The translations under genes and the position numbers were made by a program. Source: Oryzomonas sagensis (GTDB lineage Bacteria > Desulfobacterota > Desulfuromonadia > Geobacterales > Pseudopelobacteraceae). From it: a DNA stretch of 64,000 nt. How positions within the stretch are numbered: the stretch's first letter is position 1; every line of letters begins with the position of its first letter. Location: contig NZ_VZRA01000001.1 in the NCBI RefSeq assembly GCF_008802355.1, positions 380,980 through 444,979 of the forward strand, in the 5' to 3' direction. Positions 16,941-25,215 of the stretch are shown in pieces. The notes beneath the pieces are model-generated. The model was given only the letters and a program-made list of their open reading frames with translations. It searched no databases and had not been told where the DNA came from.

Positions 16941-17420
16941 ATGAAAACACTTATCTTCGGCGCCGGCAACCTGCTCCTCTCCGATGAAGGCTTTGGGGTC
17001 CACTTTATTGAGTACCTGCAGAAACACTACGTTTTCCCCGACGACGTCACCCTGTACGACGGCGGAACGCTCGGCATCATGGTCTGCCACATGCTGGAGG
17101 AAGCCGACCAGGTCTTTCTGGTGGACGTCATCGAGGCCACGGGCGAGCCGGGAGATATCTACCGCTACGAGAAGGAGGACTTCATGCTGGGCAAACTGCC
17201 CATCAAGATGTCGCCCCACCAGATCGGCATCCAGGAGGTGCTGGCGCTCTCCGAGATCCGTGATCGCTGTCCCGAGAAGGTAACCCTGTTCGGCATCATC
17301 CCTGCCTCCTACGAAGCGGGTGCCGAATTGTCGCCCCTGTTGGCCGGGAAGCTTCCGGGACTGGCCGAACTGGTTGTTGCCGAGATTACGGCCTCAGGGA
17401 GCCCCGTTGAAAAGTGCTGA
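16941..17420 (+). CDS. hybD: Hydrogenase maturation endopeptidase (HyaD/HybD family)
   Basis: 159 residues, the usual family length. The GAGNLLLSDEGFGVH start contains the conserved Glu (DEGFG) and the following region holds VDVIEA, providing nickel-sensing acidic residues. HybD-type proteases clip the C-terminal tail of the large subunit once nickel is in place. Position right after hybL points to that protein as substrate. AAAGGA precedes the ATG. Geobacter literature calls the equivalent gene hybP. A second protease gene at 20250 serves the second hydrogenase. Confidence 0.9.
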   Translation: MKTLIFGAGNLLLSDEGFGVHFIEYLQKHYVFPDDVTLYDGGTLGIMVCHMLEEADQVFLVDVIEATGEPGDIYRYEKEDFMLGKLPIKMSPHQIGIQEVLALSEIRDRCPEKVTLFGIIPASYEAGAELSPLLAGKLPGLAELVVAEITASGSPVEKC

Positions 17421-17761
17421 TTGCCGCCCCCGGCGGAGTGACAGCCGCCGAGGGGAGTTCGTTCATCGCGGAGACAAAAGGACTTTAGCAATCCTGTCCA
17501 TGTAAAACACCCGCGCCTCATGTCCATCCCGCCGCAGCCGGACGCTCCGGAAACGTATCCCGGTCGGTCGATTCACCGGCCACGGCGGTGACGCAGCAAT
17601 CCCATAATCTCTTGCACGTTGCCGACAAACCGGCACAAGAGTGCGGTTCCCTGCACGAATCGATCGACGGCCTCAGCGGCGCGGTCATCGCCACCGCCGA
17701 GGCCGTCCATGAGGCATGCGGCATTGCCGACCGGCTCTGACCACGACACAAAGGAGGCGCC
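17421..17761. other. Intergenic region between the two hydrogenase operons, with one doubtful short ORF
   Basis: 341 bp. No clear sigma-54 or sigma-70 promoter stood out, though a promoter for the second hydrogenase would be expected here. A GTG-initiated 50-codon frame (17588-17740) ends 21 bp before mvhG. It contains several His, Cys and Ala residues but has no ribosome site, so I do not call it a gene. Confidence 0.4.
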
Positions 17762-18766
17762 ATGCCAACCCTCAAACCAAAACTCGCCATGTACTGGGCC
17801 GCATCCTGCGGCGGTTGCGAGATCGCCCTGGCAAACATCAACGAAGCGCTCCTTGAGGTCGATGCCCACTTCGATTTCATGTTCTGTCCCTGTCTCCTGG
17901 ACACCAAACGGGCGGATATCGAGGCGTTGCCCGACAAGGCGATCTTCCTGACCCTGTTCAATGGCGCCCTGCGGACCGAGGAAAACCTGGAGATGGCCGA
18001 ACTGCTGCGCCGCAAGTCCCAACTGTTCGTCGCCTTCGGCGCCTGCGCCGCCAGCGGCGGCATCCCGGCCCTGGCCAACCAGCACGGCATCGGCCATGTG
18101 CTCGAAACCGTTTTCCGCACCTCGGCAAGCGCCGATAACCCGCAGGAGTTGATCCCGGGGGCAACCTCTCCCGTACCGGGCGGTGAGCTGGAGTTGCCGG
18201 CATTCCTCCAACGGGTGCTGGCCGTGCACGAGGCCGTGACGGTTGACTACACCATGCCGGGCTGCCCCCCCGAGCCGGAACAGATCGTCGCCGTCATCCG
18301 CCACATCGCCTCGGGCAAACCGCTGCCGGAAAACGGCACGCTGCTCGGCTGCACGGCCCGGGCCGTCTGCGACCAATGCGGCCGCGAAAAGCGCGGTTCC
18401 CTGGCCGCCCGCCTGATACGCCCTTTTGAGGCGCTTCCCGAGGCTGGCTGGTGCCTGGCCGAACAGGGATTCCCGTGCATCGGTACGGCCACCCACGGCG
18501 GGTGCGGCGCCCTCTGCCCCGCCGTCGCCATGCCCTGTACCGGCTGCTACGGCGCCCTCGACCAGGATGCCGATCCCGGCGCAGCCGCGCTGTCCGCCCT
18601 GGCCGCGGTCGTCGATCCCGGAGCGTCCGGCGGCAAGGCGGAAGCCGATATCCACGCCCATCTGCACGGCGCCCTGGCCGGCGTGGCCGATCCGCTCGGG
18701 ACCTTTTATCGCTACACCCTGGCAACGACCGTGGTTGCCGACCGCCGCCCGGAGGTTGAACCATGA
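17762..18766 (+). CDS. mvhG: Cytoplasmic [NiFe] hydrogenase small subunit, MvhG type
   Basis: 334 residues with no Tat signal, so cytoplasmic, unlike hybS. Cluster motifs include CGGCEIAL near the N terminus, GACAASGG, a middle CPPEPE and a C-terminal cysteine-rich stretch (GFPCIG, CGALCP, CTGCYG). These fit the F420-non-reducing (methyl-viologen) hydrogenase small subunit that carries electrons to an HdrA partner. The ribosome site AAAGGAGG is strong. The stop overlaps the next start (ATGA). It heads the six-gene set mvhG-mvhA-protease-hdrA-mvhD-tusA. Confidence 0.9.
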   Translation: MPTLKPKLAMYWAASCGGCEIALANINEALLEVDAHFDFMFCPCLLDTKRADIEALPDKAIFLTLFNGALRTEENLEMAELLRRKSQLFVAFGACAASGGIPALANQHGIGHVLETVFRTSASADNPQELIPGATSPVPGGELELPAFLQRVLAVHEAVTVDYTMPGCPPEPEQIVAVIRHIASGKPLPENGTLLGCTARAVCDQCGREKRGSLAARLIRPFEALPEAGWCLAEQGFPCIGTATHGGCGALCPAVAMPCTGCYGALDQDADPGAAALSALAAVVDPGASGGKAEADIHAHLHGALAGVADPLGTFYRYTLATTVVADRRPEVEP

Positions 18767-20253
18767 ACCAACGCATCACCATCGACCCCATCACCCGCCT
18801 TGAGGGGCACGGCAGGATCGAGATCTTTCTGGACGACGCCGGCGAGGTGGTTTCCGCCTACTTTCAGGTTCCCGAGCTGCGCGGCTTCGAGTCGTTCTGC
18901 GTCGGCCGCCAGGCCGAGGAGATGCCCAACATCACCAACCGCATCTGCGGGGTATGCCCCGAAGCCCACCACATCGCCGCGGCCAAGGCCCTCGACGAAC
19001 TGTTCGGGACCCCCTGCCTCCCCGCGGCGGCCCGGATCCGGGAGTTGATCTACAGCGCGTTTTTCGTCACCGACCATACCACCCATTTCTACTGCCTCGG
19101 CGGACCCGATTTCATCGTCGGCCCCGATGCCCCCAAGGAAGAGCGCAATATCCTCGGCGTGATCCGCAAGGTCGGCCTGGATGCCGGCAAGGCGGTCATC
19201 GCCTGCCGGGCGCGTAATCACGAGCTGATCAAAAAACTCGGCGGCCGGGGCGTCCATCTCTGCGGCGCCCTGCCCGGAGGCTGGAGCGTGGCGGTCACCC
19301 CGGAGATCGCCGATGAGGCGCGGCAGATCGCCCGGCAGAACATCGAGTTCGCCCTGTTCTCCCTGGAAACCTTCCATAGGATCGTCCTGGGCAACGCGGC
19401 CTACCGGGACCTGGTGCAGGGCGACCTCTACGCCCACCAGACCTATTCCATGGGCACCGTGGACGCCCATAACGCCCCGAACTTCTACGACGGCACCATC
19501 CGGGTCGTGGACCCGGCCGGCAACGAGTTCACCCGCTACCGCCCCCAGGAGTACCTGGACCATATTGCCGAGCACGTGGAGCCGTGGACCTACGTCAAGT
19601 TCCCCTACCTGAAGGAGATCGGCTGGAAAGGGTTCGTGGACGGTCCCGCGAGCGGCGTCTACCAGGCAACCCCCCTGGCGCGGCTCAACGTGGCCGACCG
19701 GATGGCGACGCCCCGCGCCCAGGCCGAGTTCGAACGGTTCTTCGACGCCTTCGGCTGCCGCGGCACCGGCCCGGGCGGCCGCAATAGCCCGGTTCATCAT
19801 CGGCTCGCCACCCACTGGGCGCGTCTGATAGAGTTGCTCTATGCGGCGGAACGGATGCAGGAGCTGGCCGACCACCCCGACCTGTGCGACCCGAAGGTGC
19901 GACAGGCCGTGTCGTGTCGTGCCGGTGTCGGTATCGGTTCCGTGGAGGCCCCACGCGGGACCCTGACGCACCATTTCACTTGCGATGAGCACGGCATCCT
20001 CACCAGCGTCAACCTGGTGGTCGGGACGACCAACAACAACGCCCCCATCGGCATGTCCATCGCCAAGGCCGCCAAGGGGCTGATCCATAAGGGCGTAGTC
20101 AGCGACGGCATCCTCAACCGGGTCGAGATGGCGTTCCGCCTGTACGATCCCTGCTGTTCCTGCGCAACCCACGCCATCGGCACCGCGCCGCTGGAGGTCA
20201 CGGTTCGCCGCTCCGACGACGGCACCATTCTCGACCGGATCAGCCGGGGGTGA
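18763..20253 (+). CDS. mvhA: Cytoplasmic [NiFe] hydrogenase large subunit, MvhA type
   Basis: 496 residues. Nickel ligands are ICGVC (Cys62, Cys65) and DPCCSCATH (Cys464, Cys467, His470). A 26-residue tail after His470 should be removed by a maturation protease, and such a gene is next. The DPITRLEGHGRI start is shared with HybL, but the length and the EMPNITNRICGVCPEAHH context are those of the group 3 (cytoplasmic) enzymes. It overlaps mvhG by four bases and the protease gene by four, so the genes are translationally coupled. Confidence 0.93.
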   Translation: MNQRITIDPITRLEGHGRIEIFLDDAGEVVSAYFQVPELRGFESFCVGRQAEEMPNITNRICGVCPEAHHIAAAKALDELFGTPCLPAAARIRELIYSAFFVTDHTTHFYCLGGPDFIVGPDAPKEERNILGVIRKVGLDAGKAVIACRARNHELIKKLGGRGVHLCGALPGGWSVAVTPEIADEARQIARQNIEFALFSLETFHRIVLGNAAYRDLVQGDLYAHQTYSMGTVDAHNAPNFYDGTIRVVDPAGNEFTRYRPQEYLDHIAEHVEPWTYVKFPYLKEIGWKGFVDGPASGVYQATPLARLNVADRMATPRAQAEFERFFDAFGCRGTGPGGRNSPVHHRLATHWARLIELLYAAERMQELADHPDLCDPKVRQAVSCRAGVGIGSVEAPRGTLTHHFTCDEHGILTSVNLVVGTTNNNAPIGMSIAKAAKGLIHKGVVSDGILNRVEMAFRLYDPCCSCATHAIGTAPLEVTVRRSDDGTILDRISRG

Positions 20254-20732
20254 TGATGGTGGTCATCGGCCTGGGATCGCCGTTTCTCACGGATGACAGT
20301 GTCGGCCCCCGGGTCGTCCGGGAACTTGCCGGGGAGGAGCACCCCGGCGTCCGTTTTGTGGAGGCCCATGCCGGCGGCCTGTTGCTGTTGGAGGAGCTGT
20401 CCGGCACCCGGGGTGCCATCATCATCGATGCGTTGCTCGACGAGAACCTCCCCCCGGGCGAGGTGGTCGTGAGCGGCATCCAGAGGGCATCCCACAATGC
20501 GGCATGCAGCCACGATTGCGGTCTCCCCGAGGCGCTCGACATCGGCCGGGCCATGGGGATGCCGCTCCCCGACGACTCGGACATCAGCCTGGTGGCCGTG
20601 GTCGCCAGGGATGTCACCACATTCAGCGAAGCTCTTACTCCCGAGGTTGAAGCGGCCGTACAGCGGGCCTGCACCGCCGTCCGCTCCATCCTCGCCCGGA
20701 AAAATGCGGGGTCACCCGCGGAGGCGTCATGA
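20250..20732 (+). CDS. Second hydrogenase maturation protease
   Basis: 160 residues. GLGSPFLTDDSVG at the N terminus contains the conserved acidic metal ligand region of HyaD/HycI-family peptidases, and IIIDALLDE supplies the second acidic site. GTG 20250 gives the overlap with mvhA; ATGs at 20253 and 20256 are equally possible starts. It lies directly after mvhA, so it most likely processes the MvhA tail. The stop overlaps the hdrA start. It is clearly distinct in sequence from the protease at 16941. Confidence 0.85.
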   Translation: MMMVVIGLGSPFLTDDSVGPRVVRELAGEEHPGVRFVEAHAGGLLLLEELSGTRGAIIIDALLDENLPPGEVVVSGIQRASHNAACSHDCGLPEALDIGRAMGMPLPDDSDISLVAVVARDVTTFSEALTPEVEAAVQRACTAVRSILARKNAGSPAEAS

Positions 20733-22666
20733 ACAAGCAACCCAAAACCGCCGTCATCCTGTGTACCTGCAGCGGCATCATCACCGAGAAGATTGATTGG
20801 GACACGGTACGGGCCCACCTGGCCGAACACCCGGACAAACCGGTCGTCACGACCGATGAGCTGGCCTGCGGTGCCGAGAATCTGGAAAAACTGGCCGCCT
20901 GGCTGAAGGAAGAAAAGCCGGAGCGGGTCGTGGTTGCGGCCTGTTCGCCGCGGGAGCACGAGAGGACCTTTCGCACCCTCCTGGCCTCGGCCGGCATCAA
21001 CCCCTATTACCTCCAGATGATCAACGTCCGCGAACAGGTGGCGTGGGTTACCGCCGATCCCGCCCAGGCGACGCGCAAGGCGGCACGCCTGATCGGCGCG
21101 GCCCTGAAGCGGGTCCGGCACCACCGGCCGCTCGTGGAGCGCCGCGTCCCGGTACGGACCGACGTAGCCGTCATCGGCGCCGGCCCGGCCGGCATCCAGG
21201 CGGCCCTGACCCTGGCCCGGGCCGGCCGCAGGGTGACGCTGATCGAAAGGGAACCCTTTTTCGGCGGCATGCCGGTGCGCTTCGAAGAGCTGTTCCCCAA
21301 CCTGGAGTGCGGTCCCTGCCTGCTTGAGCCGGGCATGGGCGAGCTGCTCCACGGGCCCGAAAGCGAGCACATCAAGCTCCTCACCCTGACGGAGGTGACC
21401 GAGGTCAAGGGGAGCTTCGGCAACTGGCAGCTCTCCCTGCGCCAACAGCCCCGGTACGTGAATCCCGAACTCTGCATCGGCTGCATGGTCTGCGCCGCCG
21501 TCTGCCCGGAACGCCGGGAAAACCCCTGGAACTGCGGCGGCGAACTGGCTGCCGTGGATGGCCCGTTTGTGGGCGCGCTCCCCAACCTGCCCCATGTGGA
21601 TGCCACCCGCTGTCTGAAATTGAACGGTCAGGAATGCGGGGCCTGCCTGGCCGAATGCCCGGTGGAGGGCGCCCTTGACTTCGGCGACACAATCCGTGAT
21701 AGTGTGGTGGAAGTTGGCGCCATCATCGTGGCCACCGGGGCCGAGGAGCTACCGGTCGTCCCGCCCGCTTTCGCGGGTAAGGACAATGTCTTCTCCGCCT
21801 ATGCCTTCGAGCGGCTGCTGGCCATGACCGGTCCCAGCGGCGGCGAACTCGTCAAAGGGGACGGTTCCGCTCCCGCTTCCCTGGCCATCGTACAGTGCGC
21901 AGGGTCGTTCGACGACGCCGTCAGCTACTGTTCGGGCACCTGCTGCCAGGCGGCCCTGAAATATGCCCATATCGCCGCCGCAAAACAGGAGGGGCTGACC
22001 GTCACCCGCCTGATCAGGGAACAGGTGGTTCCCGGGATCAACGCCGCCCGCCTCTTCGGCCACGATCACAGTCATGTGGTCCGCTATGGCGGGCTCGGTG
22101 ACCTGACGGTGGCCGAAACGCCGAATGGGCGTGTTATCGTCTGCGGATCGAACGGCGCCGAGGTCCCCGCGGACATGATCGTGCTCTGCGGGCCCACGGT
22201 GCCCGGCTCCGGAACGACGCAAACGGCACGCCTCCTGGAACTGGGCCTGGACGACGCCGGCTTCATCGCTCCGATTCATGCCCTCTCCGGCTCCTTTCTC
22301 AGCCCGCTCAAGGGTGTCTATCTGGCCGGCACCTGCCGCGGGCCGGGGGACATACGCGAGGCCTTTGCCTCGGGTACCGCGGCGGCCGGCGTTGCGCTCT
22401 CGGAACTGGTGGAGGGGCGCGACCTGACGGTCGATCCCCAGGTGGCGGTCGTGGATGCGGAGCAATGCGCCGGGTGCAAGAGCTGCATCAGGGTCTGCCC
22501 CTACAAGGCCATCTCCTGGGATGAGGCCACCAAGGCTGCCGATATATCGGACATTCTCTGCCGGGGCTGCGGCACCTGCGTGGCGGTTTGTCCGGCGGGC
22601 GCCATTACGGCCCAGGGGTTTTCCCGCGCCATGCTGCGCGCCGAAATTGAGGGGGTGCTATCATGA
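20729..22666 (+). CDS. hdrA: HdrA-like FAD/4Fe-4S protein
   Basis: 645 residues. An N-terminal domain with ILCTCSG and ELACG is followed by an FAD-binding thioredoxin-reductase-like domain (GAGPAG at 150-155). An inserted FeS segment starts at Cys249 (CIGCMVC) and continues with a second cysteine group (CGACLAECP). The C-terminal ferredoxin domain has CAGCKSCIRVCP (from 580) and CRGCGTCVAVCP. HdrA subunits split electron pairs at flavin in methanogens and in some bacteria. Here it sits between MvhGA and MvhD, the usual electron-delivery partners, but no hdrB or hdrC is present in the window. The acceptor is therefore open. Confidence 0.88.
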   Translation: MNKQPKTAVILCTCSGIITEKIDWDTVRAHLAEHPDKPVVTTDELACGAENLEKLAAWLKEEKPERVVVAACSPREHERTFRTLLASAGINPYYLQMINVREQVAWVTADPAQATRKAARLIGAALKRVRHHRPLVERRVPVRTDVAVIGAGPAGIQAALTLARAGRRVTLIEREPFFGGMPVRFEELFPNLECGPCLLEPGMGELLHGPESEHIKLLTLTEVTEVKGSFGNWQLSLRQQPRYVNPELCIGCMVCAAVCPERRENPWNCGGELAAVDGPFVGALPNLPHVDATRCLKLNGQECGACLAECPVEGALDFGDTIRDSVVEVGAIIVATGAEELPVVPPAFAGKDNVFSAYAFERLLAMTGPSGGELVKGDGSAPASLAIVQCAGSFDDAVSYCSGTCCQAALKYAHIAAAKQEGLTVTRLIREQVVPGINAARLFGHDHSHVVRYGGLGDLTVAETPNGRVIVCGSNGAEVPADMIVLCGPTVPGSGTTQTARLLELGLDDAGFIAPIHALSGSFLSPLKGVYLAGTCRGPGDIREAFASGTAAAGVALSELVEGRDLTVDPQVAVVDAEQCAGCKSCIRVCPYKAISWDEATKAADISDILCRGCGTCVAVCPAGAITAQGFSRAMLRAEIEGVLS

Positions 22667-23142
22667 GTTGCCAAACAATGCCCAACGCAGCAGCACACCC
22701 CGCCCCGAAGATGATGAGCGACGGCGTCCCGGGCGAGGTCAGGGTCGTGGCCTTTCTCTGCAACTGGTGTTCCTATGCCGGAGCGGACAAGACCGGCATG
22801 AACCAACTGCCCGTCCCTGACGAACTGTCGGTCGTGCGCGTCATGTGTTCGGGCCGGGTCGAACCGACCCTGATTCTGGAGACGTTCCGGAAGGGTGCCG
22901 ACGGGGTGATGGTGCTGGCCTGTCACCCGGGCGACTGCCACTACAAGGAGGGGAATCTGCGGGCCTTCTGTCGCGCCGAACTGTTGGAACGGATGATGCC
23001 CCAACTCGGCGTCGATCCGGCGCGTTTCTATTTCGATTACGTTTCCGCGGCAGAGGCGGAGAAATTTTCCCAGGCGACGAACGACTTCGTCGCCTCCATT
23101 CGCGCGCTGGGCGGCACGGCTCCGGGACGATACGCAAAGTGA
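22663..23142 (+). CDS. mvhD: MvhD-type [2Fe-2S] subunit linking hydrogenase to HdrA
   Basis: 159 residues, usual for MvhD (about 140-160). It has the conserved cysteine pattern FLCNWCSY, MCSGR and ACHPGDCHY, which binds the iron-sulfur cluster that carries electrons from MvhAG to HdrA. The first 20 or so residues are extra and poorly structured. The start overlaps the hdrA stop by four bases. Some bacteria fuse this domain to HdrA; here it is separate. Confidence 0.9.
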   Translation: MSCQTMPNAAAHPAPKMMSDGVPGEVRVVAFLCNWCSYAGADKTGMNQLPVPDELSVVRVMCSGRVEPTLILETFRKGADGVMVLACHPGDCHYKEGNLRAFCRAELLERMMPQLGVDPARFYFDYVSAAEAEKFSQATNDFVASIRALGGTAPGRYAK

Positions 23143-23226
23143 TTGCGGCATGAACCACCCCGCAGACGAATCCACATATCCCGCTTAATGGGGTTTGGTA
23201 ACACATCACACATAGGGAGGTTAACA

Positions 23227-23451
23227 ATGGCGACACAAACACTCGACTGTCTGGGAATGAAATGCCCGCAGCCAACCCTGAAGGTCAGCATCCTGGCAAC
23301 GAAGATGAAGCCCGGCGATATCCTGGAAGTCGTCGCCGACTGCTCCACATTCGAAAACGACGTCCGGGAATGGTGCAACCGCTCGAAGAAGACTCTCCTC
23401 TGGGTCAAGGATGAGGGCGGCGGCAAGAAACGTGTTCAGATAAAATTCTGA
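23227..23451 (+). CDS. TusA/SirA-family sulfur carrier protein
   Basis: 74 residues from ATG 23227 with GGGAGG at 23215-23220; a longer open frame upstream to 23143 lacks a site. The CLGMKCPQPTLK segment contains the CPxP motif whose cysteine carries persulfide in TusA. It lies 84 bp after mvhD and before a strong terminator, so it is probably the last gene of the Mvh-Hdr operon. The gene could serve sulfur relay or FeS/Moco chemistry. A role with HdrA is suggested by position only. Confidence 0.87.
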   Translation: MATQTLDCLGMKCPQPTLKVSILATKMKPGDILEVVADCSTFENDVREWCNRSKKTLLWVKDEGGGKKRVQIKF

Positions 23452-23476
23452 TCCGCGGCGGTTCCGTTTCACACGC

Positions 23477-23512
23477 AAAAGGCCGGTTCTCAATGGAGAG
23501 CCGGCCTTTTTG
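23477..23512 (+). terminator. Strong intrinsic terminator after the hydrogenase/Hdr operon
   Basis: GGCCGGTTCTC (23481-23491) pairs with GAGAGCCGGCC (23496-23506, one G-T pair), followed by TTTTT. A-run on the left also makes it usable from the minus strand, terminating the 23545 gene. Confidence 0.9.
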
Positions 23513-23544
23513 CCGCTCAGGGTAGCATCAGCACCACAGCGGCG

Positions 23545-24663
23545 TCAGTCATCGCGGACTTCCTCGAGCAACTCTGCCGCCACGCCCCCCTCCTGTTCCA
23601 GCAGCATGTCGAAGGGAGGCAGGTTGTGATCGAGCAGCATCCGCAGGATGCGTGCCTTGAGGATACTTTTCCGGGGGGCATCGGCATGCCTGAAAAAGGC
23701 GCGGATCAGCGATTCCACCGATTCCATCGCGTCCCCCTTGATGTCCATCACCGTCCCCTCCTTGGAGAGGGCGAAGAAGGCGGGGTAACTGCCGTCGGGC
23801 TGAAAATAGCTCATCACCGTGCGCGTCGGCTCCTCGCCCAGCACCGCGCGCACGGCAGCGATGATCTCGTTGAGGGCGGCGATCAGCGCCGGCAGCTTAT
23901 CGTTCAGGGAGATGATGATATCCAGCCCCACCTGGAGTTGCTCCATGCGATCGAGGAAATCGCCGATCAGATCGCCCTGGATGAGGCCGCCGTGCTGGGG
24001 AGCCAGCATGATCGGCTGCGGGTCCAGTGCCCTGATCCTCCGGACCGCCAGCCGGATGGCATCGTTGCTCGGCATGTAGAGCTGATGGAAGGCTTTGATG
24101 CCCGCCCAGTTGGTCGCGTCGGCCCAAAGCCCCGAGGCGGCGATCCCGCCGAACAGGTCGCCGGTAAAGAGTATCCGCGATTCCAGGTCGTATACCATGC
24201 AGGCGCCCCGAAAATGGCAGAACGGGGTCGGAATGAATTGCAGGCGGTGCCCCGAGGGGAGCGAGATGCGCATATTCCTGAAACGCTCCACGGGACGGAA
24301 ATCCCTGCCTTGCAGGCCGTTCAGACTGACCAGCCGCCAGGTATCCTCGCTGGCGAGAAAAAGAGCGTGGGGATTGAGCTTGGCCAACAGCGGCAGGCTG
24401 CCGACCACGTCCGGGTCCTGGTGGTTGACGAACAGCATGTTGACCTTTGCGATGTCGCCGGCAGCGCCGACCACCTTGGCCACGACCGTGTCGAAATCCG
24501 AGGTCGGGCCCGGGTCCATCAGCATGGCGGCATTCTGGCCGCCGCCGTTGAACAGCCTCAGGTAACTGTTGCGATTCAAAAACGATTTACTGCCCGTCCC
24601 CACCCAAAAGATGCCGTCGCTGATCTCCACCGCCTCGTCAAGGTTCTCCGTCCCTGCTGCCAT
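23545..24663 (-). CDS. Oxygen-binding di-iron (ODP/flavodiiron-like) metallo-beta-lactamase-fold protein
   Basis: 372 residues from the ATG at 24663 (GGGGGG six bases upstream; ATG 24678 is an alternative). The first 250 or so residues have the flavodiiron beta-lactamase fold: NHQDPD (His81, Asp83, Asp85), His149, Asp168 and His223. The canonical His after the last Asp is Val86 here. No flavodoxin domain follows. The last 110 or so residues form an extra domain with an amphipathic helical pattern. ODP-type proteins bind or reduce oxygen and can act in oxygen sensing. It is convergent with the hydrogenase operon. Substrate and ligand set are uncertain. Confidence 0.75.
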   Translation of the reverse strand: MAAGTENLDEAVEISDGIFWVGTGSKSFLNRNSYLRLFNGGGQNAAMLMDPGPTSDFDTVVAKVVGAAGDIAKVNMLFVNHQDPDVVGSLPLLAKLNPHALFLASEDTWRLVSLNGLQGRDFRPVERFRNMRISLPSGHRLQFIPTPFCHFRGACMVYDLESRILFTGDLFGGIAASGLWADATNWAGIKAFHQLYMPSNDAIRLAVRRIRALDPQPIMLAPQHGGLIQGDLIGDFLDRMEQLQVGLDIIISLNDKLPALIAALNEIIAAVRAVLGEEPTRTVMSYFQPDGSYPAFFALSKEGTVMDIKGDAMESVESLIRAFFRHADAPRKSILKARILRMLLDHNLPPFDMLLEQEGGVAAELLEEVRDD

Positions 24664-24722
24664 GCCCGTTCCCCCCATGATCGTCTTGTGCGGCGCCTTT
24701 GCGACAAGGCGCCCTCCTGGTG

Positions 24723-25169
24723 CTATTCAAGTGCCCTTTTCGGCCTCTCCACCTTTACCACATCGGGACGGTCCTGTTCGCCGGTAGAGAAAACCACCAG
24801 CCGTGCCGGCTCATTGCCCACGGTCCTGACGTTCTGGGCAAGATTCTGCACCCCCACGATGGCGTCCCCCTGGCGGAAGACATAACTCCTGCCGTCGGCC
24901 ATCTCCACGTCCAGGGAACCGGACAGCACATAGGCGTAGACCGGCACGTTATGCCGATGCCAGCCGGTCTCGCCGCCGGGGGGGAGTTCCACCACCAGCG
25001 CCGTGACCTCCGGCTGGTCGGTGGCCAGATAGGAGATCTTCTGGCCGTTGCTGGCCGTAGAGGTGGTCAGCAGCTTACGGCTCGTAACGCCGGCATAGTC
25101 GTTGGCCCGGCAGGTACCGGTTGCTCCCCACAACGCAATCAGGATGATGGGTACGAATCGAGTCTTCAT
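24723..25169 (-). CDS. Secreted single-domain cupin protein
   Basis: 148 residues with an N-terminal signal peptide (about 1-23). The cupin core has GWHRHNVPVYAYVLSG, where the two histidines form the typical metal site, and a second barrel strand with FRQGDAIV. Single small periplasmic cupins of this kind have no fixed function; they may bind a metal or small ligand. It lies 46 bp upstream of the SulP transporter on the same strand in transcription terms, so the two genes may be cotranscribed, the transporter first. Confidence 0.8.
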   Translation of the reverse strand: MKTRFVPIILIALWGATGTCRANDYAGVTSRKLLTTSTASNGQKISYLATDQPEVTALVVELPPGGETGWHRHNVPVYAYVLSGSLDVEMADGRSYVFRQGDAIVGVQNLAQNVRTVGNEPARLVVFSTGEQDRPDVVKVERPKRALE

Positions 25170-25215
25170 GCTGTCGCTCCTTTCGTGGCGGTCGTTCCCG
25201 GCCGCAGGTCAATCG

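Noticed and set aside
17640-17665. CGGCAC...TGCG as a sigma-54 promoter for the Mvh operon
   Set aside because: The two dinucleotides are 11 bases apart, one short of the invariant 12.
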